50,667 bases of DNA from CAYJPV01 sp964396055 (GTDB taxonomy: Bacteria > Acidobacteriota > Vicinamibacteria > Vicinamibacterales > JAKQTR01). Position 1 is the first letter of the stretch; every line of letters begins with the position of its first letter. The translations under genes and the position numbers were made by a program. Positions 7,469-16,002 of this stretch are shown here, in pieces. Under the pieces are notes generated by a model. It saw only the letters and a program-made list of their open reading frames with translations, had not been told where the DNA came from and did no database searches. The DNA lies in NCBI GenBank assembly GCA_964396055.1, contig CAYNDV010000017.1, positions 1 through 50,667 of the forward strand, in the 5' to 3' direction.

Positions 7469-8470
7469 TCAGTCCTTCGCGAAGAGCCCCGGCAGCAGGG
7501 CCGCGTCGGGGTCGGGTTTCGGCGGCTGATCGGCGGCCAGCAGGTCGCGCAGCCGGCCGTCGATGTCCTCGCCCAGGGCATCGCGCATGGCCCCGCCGGC
7601 CTTGCGCAGGCGGGCCACGGCGCGCGCGTACGGCACCCGGGCCTTGTGCATGACGATGGCCGCCTTGGCGTTCCAGTGCGCCCGCCTCAGCAGCTTGTCG
7701 GCGGCCTCGGACTCGAGGCCCGTGACGATCATGACGATGCGGCGCGCGCGGTCGCGCAGCTTCTCGGAGTTCGCCTGCACGTCCACCATCAGATTGCCGT
7801 AGGTCTTGCCGATGCGGATCATCGCCCCCGTGGACAGCATGTTGAGCACCAGCTTCGTGGCGCTGGCGGCCTTGAGCCGGGTCGACCCGGCGATGACCTC
7901 GGGGCCCACGCCGAGCGCGATGGTGAGATCGACGAAGGTCTGCAGCTCGCTGGCGGGGTCGCAGGTGACGAACAGGATCCGGGCGCCCGCCTTGCGCGCG
8001 CTGGCCAGGGCCCCCCGGACAAACTGCGTCATGCCGCTGGCGGACACGCCCACGAACACGTCCCGGCGCGCCGGCGCCAGGCGCCGCACCGCCCGGGCGC
8101 CCTCGGCGTACCGGTCCTCGACGCCCTCGCGGTTCCTGAACATCGAGGCCTGGCCGCCCGCGAGCAGGGCCTGCACCAGGTCCGGCGGCGTCCCGAACGT
8201 CGGCGGCATCTCGGCCGCCTCGAGCACGCCCAGCCGCCCGCTGGTGCCGGCGCCGACGAACACAAGGCGCCCGCCCTTTCGCAGGGCCTCCGTGATAATG
8301 TCAACAGCCAGGGCGATGCGTTCGCGCTCGCGGCTCACCGCCGCCAGCATCCGGCGATCCTCGCCGAGCATGACGTCGATGATCCCTTCGGATGACAGCT
8401 TGTCGATGTCCAGGCTGGCCGGATTGATGGCTTCGGTCGGTAACTGCTGCCACTTGGACTGAAGCGGCAT
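7469..8470 (-). CDS. murQ: N-acetylmuramic acid 6-phosphate etherase MurQ (333 aa)
   Basis: MurQ cleaves the lactyl ether of MurNAc-6-phosphate to give GlcNAc-6-phosphate and D-lactate in peptidoglycan recycling. It has a SIS sugar-isomerase fold. Visible signatures are 'VGAGTSGRLGVLEAAEMPPTF', the 'GVSASGMTQFVRGAL' loop, and 'STGAMIRIGKTYGNLMVDVQ' with 'NSEKLRDRARRIV'. ATG 8470 gives the family N-terminus; the frame runs on upstream but that part belongs to the promoter region. The protein is slightly longer than the usual ~300 residues because of a C-terminal extension. It heads a three-gene - strand operon behind a strong promoter at 8505-8533. Its ATG overlaps the ATG of divergent xerD within one CATG. 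Confidence 0.93.
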   Translation of the reverse strand: MPLQSKWQQLPTEAINPASLDIDKLSSEGIIDVMLGEDRRMLAAVSRERERIALAVDIITEALRKGGRLVFVGAGTSGRLGVLEAAEMPPTFGTPPDLVQALLAGGQASMFRNREGVEDRYAEGARAVRRLAPARRDVFVGVSASGMTQFVRGALASARKAGARILFVTCDPASELQTFVDLTIALGVGPEVIAGSTRLKAASATKLVLNMLSTGAMIRIGKTYGNLMVDVQANSEKLRDRARRIVMIVTGLESEAADKLLRRAHWNAKAAIVMHKARVPYARAVARLRKAGGAMRDALGEDIDGRLRDLLAADQPPKPDPDAALLPGLFAKD

Positions 8471-9458
8471 GACTCCCCCTGCACGTCTCAACAGGCAAAC
8501 GCCGATACTAGCTCCGCGGGGTACCCCTGTCAAACCGGCCAACCCGGGCCCGGCGCCGGATCCGCACGCGGCGGACGCCACCCTCGACGACTACCTCACG
8601 CACCTGCGGGTCGAGCGTCGCCTCGCCGGACACACCATCGAGAGCTACGCCCGCGACCTGGCCCGCCTGGCGGCGTGGGCCGCCTCGTCGGGCGGGCGCC
8701 AGCCCGCCGCCCTGACCCGGGAGGATCTCGAAGCCTTCGTGCGCGACCTGCTGTCGAGCGGCCTGTCGCCGCGGTCTGTGGCCCGCCTCGTCGCCTGCAT
8801 CCGGGGCTACTACCGGCACCTGGTCCGCGAGAGCCGCCTCGACGCCAGCCCGGCCGACGATCTCCGGGCCGCCCGGCCGTGGCCCTCGCTGCCCCGGTAC
8901 CTGTCGGAGGAGGAGGTGGAACGGCTCCTGGCCCAGCCGGACGTTTCGACGCCGGCCGGCGTGCGCGACCGCACGATGATCGAGCTGCTGTACGCGACGG
9001 GCCTGCGCGTGTCCGAGCTGGTCGGCATCCGCGCGTCGGACGTCAACGTCGCAGCCGGGTACCTCGCCTGCACGGGCAAGGGCGACAAGCAGCGCCTCGT
9101 CCCGGTGGGCGACGAAGCCACCGCCTGGATCCGTCGGTACCTCGGCGGCGCGCGCGGCGCCCTCACGCACGGCCGCACGGCTGCCACGCTGTTCGTCAAC
9201 GCCCGCGGCGGCCCCTTGAGCCGCGTGGGATTCTGGAAGATCCTGAAGGGGTACGGGCGGCAAGCCGGATTGCGGCGCGACCTGAGCCCCCACGTGCTCC
9301 GCCACTCGTTCGCCACGCACCTGCTGGATCACGGCGCCGACCTGCGCGCGATCCAGCTGATGCTGGGCCACGCGGACCTCTCGACGACGCAGATCTACAC
9401 GCACGTGCTGGAAGCCCGGATGCGGGCGATCTACGATCGGTTCCACCCGCGGCCCTAG
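8469..9458 (+). CDS. xerD: Tyrosine recombinase XerD-like (329 aa)
   Basis: This site-specific recombinase acts with a partner at dif to resolve chromosome dimers. The N-terminal SAM-like DNA-binding domain is at about 38-125, the catalytic domain at about 140-325. The full catalytic set is visible: Arg180, Lys204, His275, Arg278, His301 and nucleophile Tyr310. Length is 329 versus about 298 for typical XerD, because of a ~30-residue Pro-rich extension before 'LDDYLTHLRVERRL'. There is no other ATG, GTG or TTG in frame before that segment, so 8469 is the only standard start, even though it overlaps the murQ start and contains its promoter. No xerC is seen here, so assignment to XerD rather than XerC is by overall similarity. 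Confidence 0.88.
   Translation: MTPPARLNRQTPILAPRGTPVKPANPGPAPDPHAADATLDDYLTHLRVERRLAGHTIESYARDLARLAAWAASSGGRQPAALTREDLEAFVRDLLSSGLSPRSVARLVACIRGYYRHLVRESRLDASPADDLRAARPWPSLPRYLSEEEVERLLAQPDVSTPAGVRDRTMIELLYATGLRVSELVGIRASDVNVAAGYLACTGKGDKQRLVPVGDEATAWIRRYLGGARGALTHGRTAATLFVNARGGPLSRVGFWKILKGYGRQAGLRRDLSPHVLRHSFATHLLDHGADLRAIQLMLGHADLSTTQIYTHVLEARMRAIYDRFHPRP
8505..8533 (-). promoter_or_regulatory. Housekeeping-type promoter for the murQ operon
   Basis: On the - strand: TTGACA (8533-8528), 17-nt spacer, TAGTAT (8510-8505). The -35 is followed by GG, as in four other promoters in this window. The expected transcript start is about 28 nt upstream of the murQ ATG. The site lies inside the first codons of xerD. 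Confidence 0.75.
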
Positions 9459-9486
9459 GCCGGGTCGCGAGACAGGGGAGTGCGAC

Positions 9487-10638
9487 ATGTTGCGAAGCGG
9501 ACGCCAGCTCTTCACCTCCGAGAGCGTGACCGAGGGGCATCCCGACAAGATGGCCGACCAGGTGTCCGACGCGATCCTGGACGCGATCCTGGCGGCGGAC
9601 CCCGTGGGCCGCGTCGCGTGCGAGACCCTGCTCACCACCGGCCTGGCGCTCATCGCCGGCGAAATCACCACCAGTTGCTACGTCGATGTGCCGCGCATCG
9701 TCCGCGACACCATCCGCGACATCGGCTACACGCGCGCCAAGTACGGGTTCGACTACGAGACGTGCGCGGTGGTGACCTCGATCCACGAGCAGTCCCCGGA
9801 CATCGCCAAGGGCGTCGATCCCGGCGGGGCTGGCGACCAGGGCCTGATGTTCGGCTACGCCTGCCGCGAGACCCCCGAACTGATGCCGCTGCCCATCATG
9901 CTGGCCCACGGCCTCTGCCGCCAGCTGGCGGTGGTGCGCCGCATCGGTGCCGTGGACGGCCTGCGGCCCGACGGCAAGGCGCAGGTGACGGTCGAATACG
10001 AAGGCGACCGGCCCGTCCGTCTCCACACGATCGTCGTCTCCACGCAGCACGCGCCGGACCTGCAGCCCGCCGCCCTGCGTGAGGCCGTCCTCGCGCATGT
10101 CATCGGCCCGACGGTGCCGGCCGACCTCTTCGACGCCGGGACCGTGGTGCACGTCAATCCCACCGGCCGGTTCGTGGTGGGCGGGCCCCAGGGCGACACG
10201 GGCCTCACGGGCCGGAAGATCATCGTCGACACCTACGGCGGCGCCGCGCCGCACGGCGGCGGCGCGTTCTCCGGCAAGGACCCGACCAAGGTCGATCGTT
10301 CGGCCAGCTACATGGCCCGGTACGTGGCGAAAAACTGCGTGGCGGCCGGCCTGGCCGACCGGCTCGTGGTGCAGATGGCGTACGCCATCGGCGTCGCCGA
10401 CCCGGTGTCGGTCATGGTCGACACCTTCGGCACGGGGCGCCTCGCCGACGAGGCCATCGTCCGGCTGATTCGATCGCACTTCGCCCTCACGCCCCGCGGC
10501 ATCATCGAGGAACTCGATCTCCGCCGCCCGATCTACCGCGCCACGGCCGCCTACGGGCACTTCGGCCGCAGCGATGCGTCGTTCACCTGGGAGCGGACCG
10601 ACAGGGTCGACGCGCTGCGCGCCGACGCGGGGATCTGA
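9487..10638 (+). CDS. metK: S-adenosylmethionine synthase (383 aa)
   Basis: The enzyme makes SAM from methionine and ATP in the cytoplasm. All family hallmarks are present: 'FTSESVTEGHPDK' (10-21, ATP/Mg site), 'GAGDQGLMFGYA' (the methionine-binding hexapeptide region), 'GGAAPHGGGAFSGKDPTKVDRS' (P-loop-like phosphate site) and the C-terminal 'AYGHFGR'. Length is normal. ATG 9487 has GGGGAG seven bases upstream. It begins 28 nt after xerD and is followed by the PHP gene after 1 nt, so the three may be co-transcribed. I looked for a SAM-riboswitch-like leader and the xerD-metK gap is far too short. Confidence 0.97.
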   Translation: MLRSGRQLFTSESVTEGHPDKMADQVSDAILDAILAADPVGRVACETLLTTGLALIAGEITTSCYVDVPRIVRDTIRDIGYTRAKYGFDYETCAVVTSIHEQSPDIAKGVDPGGAGDQGLMFGYACRETPELMPLPIMLAHGLCRQLAVVRRIGAVDGLRPDGKAQVTVEYEGDRPVRLHTIVVSTQHAPDLQPAALREAVLAHVIGPTVPADLFDAGTVVHVNPTGRFVVGGPQGDTGLTGRKIIVDTYGGAAPHGGGAFSGKDPTKVDRSASYMARYVAKNCVAAGLADRLVVQMAYAIGVADPVSVMVDTFGTGRLADEAIVRLIRSHFALTPRGIIEELDLRRPIYRATAAYGHFGRSDASFTWERTDRVDALRADAGI

Positions 10639-10639
10639 G

Positions 10640-12328
10640 GTGCGGCGCACCCGCGGCTGGATCGCCGCCCTGGCCGCCACGGCCGCCTGGGCCGCCTGGG
10701 CGGCGATCACGGCCCCCGCACCGGCCACGCGCCTCGCGGCGGACGCCGCCGCGCCCTGGCGGCCGTCGGCGCGCGGCGCGTACCACATTCACTCGCAGGC
10801 CTCGGACGGCACCGGGTCGGTGGGCGCCATCGCGGACGCCGCCGCCGCCGCCGGGCTGGACTTCGTGATCCTGACCGACCACGGCGACGGCACGCGCGAC
10901 CCGGGACCGCCGCGCTACCACCACGGGGTGCTCGTCATGCAGGGCGTCGAGGTCAGCACGGCCGAGGGCCACTACGCCGTGCTCGACCTGCCCCCCAGCC
11001 CGTATCCCCTCCTGGGTGACGCCCGCGACGTGGCCGAGGACGTGGCGCGGCTGGGCGGGTTCGGCATCGCCGCCCATCCCGATTCGGCCAAGCGGGACCT
11101 CAGCTGGCGCGCCTGGGACGTCCCCTTCGATGCGGTCGAGTGGTTCAACGCCGACTCGCAGTGGCGCGACGAAGCCCGGTGGCGCCTTGCCCCGACGCTG
11201 ATCCGCTACTTCAGGCGTCCCGCCGAAACCGTTGCCGCGCTGTTCGACCGGCCCGCCGAGGTAATGCGCCACTGGGACGCCCTCGCGCAGCGCCGCCGCG
11301 TGGTGGCGCTCGCCGGGCACGACGCGCACCAGCGTCTCGGCCTCCACGGCGGCATCGAGCCGGACGAAGAACGCTTCTACCTGAAGCTGCCGACCTACGA
11401 GGCGATGTTCCGGTCGTTCTCGATCGGCCTGGACCTCGATCGGCCCCTGACCCGGAAGGCCGAGACCGACGCGCGCGCCGTCCTGGCCGCCATCCGCGCC
11501 GGTCGGGTCTACACGGCGATCGACGCCGTCGCCGGCCCCGCGCAGTTCGCCTTCGACGGCCGCGCCGAGCACACGCCGTTCCGCATGGGAGACGCGGTGC
11601 CGCTGGCCTACCCGGTGATCATCCGATCGCGGTCCAACGCGCCGGCCGCGGCCACGACGGTGCTGCTGCGCAACGGCGCCGAGCTGGCGACCGCCGCCGG
11701 CGGCGGCCTGGAGTGGCAGGGCAGCGGGGCAGGCGTCTACCGCATCGAAGTCCGCCTCCCGGGCGCTCCTGGCCATCCGCCGATCCCATGGATCGTCTCG
11801 AACCCCGCGTGGGTGGGCGTGGCCACGGGGCGTGCGGCGCCGTCGTTGCCGGCGCCGGTGGCCGTCAACACCTGGCCGCCTGTCGGCTGGACCGTCGAGC
11901 AGGCGCCGGGCTCGGAGGCCGGGGTCCGGGCCCCGGCCGACGATCCGGCGGCGATCGACGTCAGCTATCGCCTGGGCACCGGGGTGCCGGACCCGTACGT
12001 CGCCGTGCTCACGACGGAGATTTCGCCGCTGCGCGACGCGGGCCGCCTGGGGTTCCGTGTCAGCGCCGACCGCCCGACACGCCTGTCGGCCCAGTTGCGC
12101 GTGCCGTCGATGGACCCGGACGCGCGGTGGCGCCGGAGCGTCTACGCGGACACCACGCCCCGTGATTACACGCTGCCGCTCACCGACTTCAGGCCGGTGA
12201 GAGCCGGTGGGGAAGGGCCCGTCACGGCCGAGCGCATCGCGGCGCTCCTGTTCGTCGTCGACCACGCCCAGACCCGGCCGGGCAGTTCAGGGCGCATCCG
12301 TATCGATCGGATTCGGACGGAGCGGTAA
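10640..12328 (+). CDS. Exported PHP-domain metallohydrolase with C-terminal beta domain (562 aa)
   Basis: A hydrophobic N-terminal segment (about 8-25) acts as signal or anchor. A PHP (polymerase and histidinol phosphatase) metal site follows: 'HIHSQASDG' (His49, His51), 'ILTDHGDG', 'GIAAHPD' and 'LAGHDAHQR', which supplies the last Asp/His ligands. After about residue 300 come beta-rich segments, and the last ~150 residues resemble a carbohydrate-binding sandwich domain. From family knowledge, exported PHP proteins of this type (CehA/McbA-like) hydrolyse phosphoesters or carbamates; the substrate cannot be given. GTG 10640 begins 1 nt after the metK stop. A strong terminator hairpin follows at 12337. 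Confidence 0.78.
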   Translation: MRRTRGWIAALAATAAWAAWAAITAPAPATRLAADAAAPWRPSARGAYHIHSQASDGTGSVGAIADAAAAAGLDFVILTDHGDGTRDPGPPRYHHGVLVMQGVEVSTAEGHYAVLDLPPSPYPLLGDARDVAEDVARLGGFGIAAHPDSAKRDLSWRAWDVPFDAVEWFNADSQWRDEARWRLAPTLIRYFRRPAETVAALFDRPAEVMRHWDALAQRRRVVALAGHDAHQRLGLHGGIEPDEERFYLKLPTYEAMFRSFSIGLDLDRPLTRKAETDARAVLAAIRAGRVYTAIDAVAGPAQFAFDGRAEHTPFRMGDAVPLAYPVIIRSRSNAPAAATTVLLRNGAELATAAGGGLEWQGSGAGVYRIEVRLPGAPGHPPIPWIVSNPAWVGVATGRAAPSLPAPVAVNTWPPVGWTVEQAPGSEAGVRAPADDPAAIDVSYRLGTGVPDPYVAVLTTEISPLRDAGRLGFRVSADRPTRLSAQLRVPSMDPDARWRRSVYADTTPRDYTLPLTDFRPVRAGGEGPVTAERIAALLFVVDHAQTRPGSSGRIRIDRIRTER

Positions 12329-12336
12329 GGGACAGC

Positions 12337-12390
12337 CAATCCCGGATTGATTTTCCTGCCAGTCGAGGAAAATCAATCCGGGATTGTTTT
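12337..12390 (+). terminator. Intrinsic terminator: perfect 21-bp stem, 8-nt loop, T-tract
   Basis: The arms 12337-12357 and 12366-12386 are perfect reverse complements over 21 bp, with an 8-nt loop, and TTTT follows directly at 12387-12390. The stem is about half A+T, unlike its GC-rich surroundings. It separates the PHP gene (+) from the convergent LptF-LptG gene, whose stop is at 12392. The T-run favours the + direction. Confidence 0.9.
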
Positions 12391-12391
12391 G

Positions 12392-14755
12392 TTACGTGCG
12401 GACGGTCAGCAGCAGGTACACGGCGGCGGCGCCGAAGAGGATGTTGGGCGCCCAGGCCGCCAGCAGCGGCACGATCGCCCCGCCGGCGCCGATGGCCGCG
12501 AACACCGACGTCGCCATCCAGTAGACGAGAGCCAGCACGACGCCCAGGCCGATGCCGTACATCGCGCCCCGGCGGCCGGTCGTCACCGCGAACGGCACGG
12601 CGATGAGCGTCATGATCACCGTGACCCAGGGGAACGACACCTTCCGGTGGAGTTCCACCTCGTACGGCACCACGTTGAAGCCGCTCGCCCGCAGTTCCGC
12701 GATGTAGTACCGCAGCTGCCCGTACGTCATGCGATCGGCGTCGGGCTGCTCCGTGGCGAAGTACTGCGGCGGCTCGACGTCGACGCGCTCGGCCGCGACC
12801 GTCCGGAACGCGCGGGCCTCCACGCGCCGGTCGAACTCCCGGACCCAGCCGTCACGCGCCTCCCACGACACCTTGGGCTCCTGCCCGGTGGCCTGGCCCG
12901 TGAAGGTGGCCTGGCGGAAGAACGACCGGCTCTGGAGCCGCCACGCCTTGGGCGCGAAACGGAACACCGAGAACCCGTTCAGCTCGGATCGGCGGGGATC
13001 GAAGTAGACGTAGTTGTAGATCTCGCCGTCCCGCCCCACGATCCACTTCCGGTTCAGGACGTCAAAGGTCCGCGGGGACCCGCCGCGGATGACGTGCCGC
13101 AGCGCCTCCGCCCGCCGGTTCGAGTACGCGAGCACGTTCTCCTCGAACAGGAACAGCACGAGGCTCGCGCCCATCGCCAGCAGCACCAGCGGCATCGCCG
13201 TGCGGTACAGGCTGATGCCGCACGCGCGCATCACGACCAGCTCGCTGTTGCGGGTCAGGAGCCCGATCGTCACCAGGCCGCCGATGAGCACCGACAGCGG
13301 AATGCAGTAGTAGATGAACTGCGGCGTCGCGTACCACAGGTACTGCATCAGCATCGCCAGCGTCGCCTGGCCCTTGAACAGCTTGTCCGACAGGTCGATG
13401 AACGTCGAGATGTAGAAGATCCCGAGCAGCGACACGAACGACAGGCCGGCCACGCGGAGGTAGAGCCTCGCGATGTACCCGTCCAGGATGCTGGCCCGCG
13501 GCATCCACGGCCGCGCCACCTGCGCGCCGGCCATCGCCCGGGCCCGGACCAGCCGCGCAGGCCACAGCCGGGAGAACGACGCCGGCAGCGGAGGCGGCCA
13601 CACGCGGCCCCACCAGGTCGCCGCCAGCCTGGCCAGGGCCCGCCAGCGCCAGCCCCACGGCCCGTGCACGGCCAGCAGCACGACGCCGGCACCGCCCAGG
13701 AGGAGGTCGGGGATCCACATCGCGAGCCACGGGGGCACCATCCGGCCCTTCGCGGCGGACTGCGCCGTCCACATGATCACGTAGTAGGCGAAGATCACCC
13801 CCAGCCCGAAGACGAAGCTCGCGAGCTTGCCGTCCCGCCGTGTCGTGAGCCCGAAGACCAGCGCCAGCAGGCCGAACACGAAACACGCCACCGGGATGGA
13901 GAACTTCTTGTGGATCTCCATGATGGCGTTGTGGGTGGAGATGCCCTGGCGCTCGAGGTTGACGATATTCGCCCGCAGTTCCGCGATGGTCATCTCGCGG
14001 TCGCCCTTTTGCGGGCCCGTGCGGGGGAAGACCGCCTCCGGGTCCAGGCTCAGGACCAGCTGCTTGAACCGCAGGACCGAGTACTCCTCGGGCTGGCCGC
14101 TCCGCACCTGGTGCTGCGTCCCGTCCTCGAGGACGAGCTCAACGGTCCGTTTCTGGCGGTCGAGGAGCATCCGCCCCCGCTGCGCCAGGTAAATCACGGG
14201 GTTCTCTGGATGCGTGGCGTCCGCCAGGAACACATCCGTCCAGCCCGGCCCGGTCTCGGGCACGTCCCGCACGTACAGGATGCGGTTAGGGAAGTCCTCG
14301 AAGAAGACGCGCGGCCGCACCTCGCCCTCGGCCCGCTGGGCGACGATGTTGTAGGTGATCTCGCGATAGGTCTGATTGGCGGACGGCACGGCCCAGATGA
14401 TGACCCAGGAGGTGGCGGCCCATCCGGCCAGCGACACGGCGAAGATCGGACGAAGCAGGCGGTAGACGCTGACACCGCAGGCCTGGAGGGCCACCCATTC
14501 GCGGTCGCCGGAGAGCCGGCTGAGTCCCACGAGCAGCGCGACGAGCAGCGCCATGGGAATCGTGACGGCCAGGGCCTGCGGCAGCAGGGTCACCATCACG
14601 CGGACGACCGTGGCGGTCGGGACACCCTTGGCGATCAGCTTCTCGGCCAGCTCGACGAGGAACGGGACGAGGAGGATGAAGGTGAAAACCAGGAGCGAGA
14701 TGAGGAACGGCGTGATGATGCTGCGGATGATGTAGCGGTCGATCAGTCTCAGCAT
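12392..14755 (-). CDS. LptF-LptG fusion, lipopolysaccharide export permease (787 aa)
   Basis: Two complete YjgP/YjgQ-family permeases lie in one chain. The first half (1-365) has TM1 (8-36), TM2 (51-79), TM3 (99-123), a periplasmic beta-jellyroll (124-285) and TM4-6 (286-304, 311-333, 345-364). A Trp/Arg/Pro-rich linker (365-420) connects to the second half (421-787), which repeats the plan from 'YIARLYLRV' to 'AVYLLLTVRT'. Both halves have the coupling-helix region ('VALQACGVSVYRLLRP', 'VVMRACGISLYRTAMP') that contacts LptB. LptF and LptG are normally separate proteins of about 360 residues that form LptB2FG. ATG 14755 was chosen over GTG 14779 because it starts at the conserved 'LIDRYI'. 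LptB and LptC/A are encoded at 32.8-35.7 kb. Confidence 0.93.
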   Translation of the reverse strand: MLRLIDRYIIRSIITPFLISLLVFTFILLVPFLVELAEKLIAKGVPTATVVRVMVTLLPQALAVTIPMALLVALLVGLSRLSGDREWVALQACGVSVYRLLRPIFAVSLAGWAATSWVIIWAVPSANQTYREITYNIVAQRAEGEVRPRVFFEDFPNRILYVRDVPETGPGWTDVFLADATHPENPVIYLAQRGRMLLDRQKRTVELVLEDGTQHQVRSGQPEEYSVLRFKQLVLSLDPEAVFPRTGPQKGDREMTIAELRANIVNLERQGISTHNAIMEIHKKFSIPVACFVFGLLALVFGLTTRRDGKLASFVFGLGVIFAYYVIMWTAQSAAKGRMVPPWLAMWIPDLLLGGAGVVLLAVHGPWGWRWRALARLAATWWGRVWPPPLPASFSRLWPARLVRARAMAGAQVARPWMPRASILDGYIARLYLRVAGLSFVSLLGIFYISTFIDLSDKLFKGQATLAMLMQYLWYATPQFIYYCIPLSVLIGGLVTIGLLTRNSELVVMRACGISLYRTAMPLVLLAMGASLVLFLFEENVLAYSNRRAEALRHVIRGGSPRTFDVLNRKWIVGRDGEIYNYVYFDPRRSELNGFSVFRFAPKAWRLQSRSFFRQATFTGQATGQEPKVSWEARDGWVREFDRRVEARAFRTVAAERVDVEPPQYFATEQPDADRMTYGQLRYYIAELRASGFNVVPYEVELHRKVSFPWVTVIMTLIAVPFAVTTGRRGAMYGIGLGVVLALVYWMATSVFAAIGAGGAIVPLLAAWAPNILFGAAAVYLLLTVRT

Positions 14756-15000
14756 CTTCGTCTCACGGAACGATAGCACGCCAGGCGCCGGATCCGGAAC
14801 CGGTGTGCGGGCGGGCGCGGTCCGGCGGCGGCTCTGACGAGTGAGACCAGCCGCGTCGCGGGCGGTTACGCAGGAAGCGGAACACGAGGAGGGCCGGCTC
14901 GGATGGGCGGATCGACCGAGTGGCGGCCGGCTGGGCCCGATGTTAGGGCGGGTGCCAGAGGAGTGGGCGGAAAGGCATCAACAGGTCGTCCACAGGGCAG

Positions 15001-15060
15001 AGTTTTTAGCTAAACCCACAACGTCTCATAATGTATGTTATGTTAACCAAAGCCTGTAGT
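15001..15060. promoter_or_regulatory. AT-rich island in the lptFG-parB intergenic region
   Basis: The 413-bp gap 14756-15168 has no convincing gene. This 60-bp stretch is about 35% G+C in a genome near 70%. It contains the perfect 10-bp palindrome TTTAGCTAAA (15005-15014) and an imperfect ATAATGTATGTTAT dyad. It lies upstream of lptFG and downstream of parB, so it may hold the lptFG promoter, though no clean -35/-10 pair with good spacing is visible. An origin- or centromere-related role is only speculation. A 9-bp unit, CGCCCGCAG, is duplicated in tandem just right of it near 15080. Confidence 0.4.
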
Positions 15061-15168
15061 GTCCGTTTTCGATTCTTGCGCCCGCAGCGCCCGCAGCCTG
15101 GCGCCCCCGCACCGACTCGATCCCCGGAAGCCCCGCACCCTGTCCGGCCTTCCCGAGCCCCCGTGCGG

Positions 15169-16002
15169 TCAGGCCTGGTTCTTCAATTCTTCGATGATCG
15201 CCTGCAGTGCGCCGATGATCTCGTCGCGCTCGACCCTGGACTTCGCAAACGCGAGGCGCAGATTGAACGCCTTCGTGGTTGGCTTGTACTGGAAGACGTA
15301 GGACTTGGGTCGCCCCCGCCTGGCCGCCTTCGCGCGGTCGGCGGCTTCGCGCGCCTTCTGGCGCGTCACTCGGCCGTCGCGCGCCAGGCGCTCGACGAAC
15401 TCGATCATTTTCTGGGGGTCTTGTTGCCTAACTATCTCTAGAAGCAGCGACTTAGAGGAAATGTCTGCCAGCCGACACAGCTGTTTCACCTCTTCTGGCA
15501 TCTTATGGAGGGCCAGCGTTTCAGTGACGGCCGTGCGCGACTTTCCAAGCTTCCTGGCCAGGTCTTCGTGCGTGTAGCCGGCCTTGTCGGCCAGTGAGTG
15601 GAACGCCTCGGCCTCCTCGAAAGGCGTCAGGTCCTTGCGCTGGATGTTCTCGATGAGGGCCAGTTCCATGACTCCCGAGTCATCCACGTCCCGGATCACG
15701 ACCGGGATTTCCGGAAGGCCCAACTGGACGGCCGCCTGGTAACGCCGTTCCCCCGCGATGATCTGGAACCGGCCACCCTGGGCCCTGACGATGAGCGGCT
15801 CGATAATCCCCTTTTCGGCGATCGACGCCATGAGCTCAGAGAGGTCGCCCATCGACTGCCGCGGCTGGTCCGGGTTGGGATCGATCTGGTCGATCGTCGC
15901 CATGCGCCCGATTGGAGTTCCGGCAGGCCCCGACAAGGCATCGACATAGTGCTCGTCGTGCCGCATGCGCACGGTCTCCGGCAAACCCGCTCGCTTAGCC
16001 AC
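15169..16002 (-). CDS. parB: Chromosome partitioning protein ParB (277 aa)
   Basis: ParB is a parS-binding CTPase clamp for chromosome segregation. Visible elements are 'IDPNPDQPRQ' (start of the ParB N domain), 'IAGERRYQAA' (the GERR CTP-binding box), 'ENIQRKDLTPFEEAEAF', then the helix-turn-helix ('LGKSRTAVTETLAL') and a Lys/Arg-rich C-terminal part. GTG 16002 overlaps the parA stop by 8 nt (GTGGCTAA), the usual parAB arrangement. The same frame is open further upstream within parA, but that part is not ParB-like. Length is normal. A lone TGTTTCAC half-site lies inside the gene at 15482; no full parS was found here. Confidence 0.94.
   Translation of the reverse strand: MAKRAGLPETVRMRHDEHYVDALSGPAGTPIGRMATIDQIDPNPDQPRQSMGDLSELMASIAEKGIIEPLIVRAQGGRFQIIAGERRYQAAVQLGLPEIPVVIRDVDDSGVMELALIENIQRKDLTPFEEAEAFHSLADKAGYTHEDLARKLGKSRTAVTETLALHKMPEEVKQLCRLADISSKSLLLEIVRQQDPQKMIEFVERLARDGRVTRQKAREAADRAKAARRGRPKSYVFQYKPTTKAFNLRLAFAKSRVERDEIIGALQAIIEELKNQA

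Noticed and set aside
9459..9486. Possible SAM riboswitch before metK
   Set aside because: The gap between xerD and metK is 28 nt, too short for any known SAM-binding leader.
12347..14776. An 809-codon open frame on the + strand opposite lptF-lptG
   Set aside because: It is a shadow of the permease gene, starts inside the terminator hairpin, and consists of Arg/His/Pro/Asp low-complexity sequence.
14986..14994. TCGTCCACA as a DnaA box
   Set aside because: Two mismatches to TTATCCACA and no cluster of similar boxes around it; mentioned only as a weak hint in a finding.
14841..15059. A 72-codon + strand open frame in the lptFG-parB gap
   Set aside because: No ribosome-binding site, no recognisable domain, and it crosses the AT-rich island; it could only be kept with proteomic support.
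15482..15489. TGTTTCAC inside parB as a possible parS site
   Set aside because: Only the left half of the parS palindrome is present; the right half does not match.
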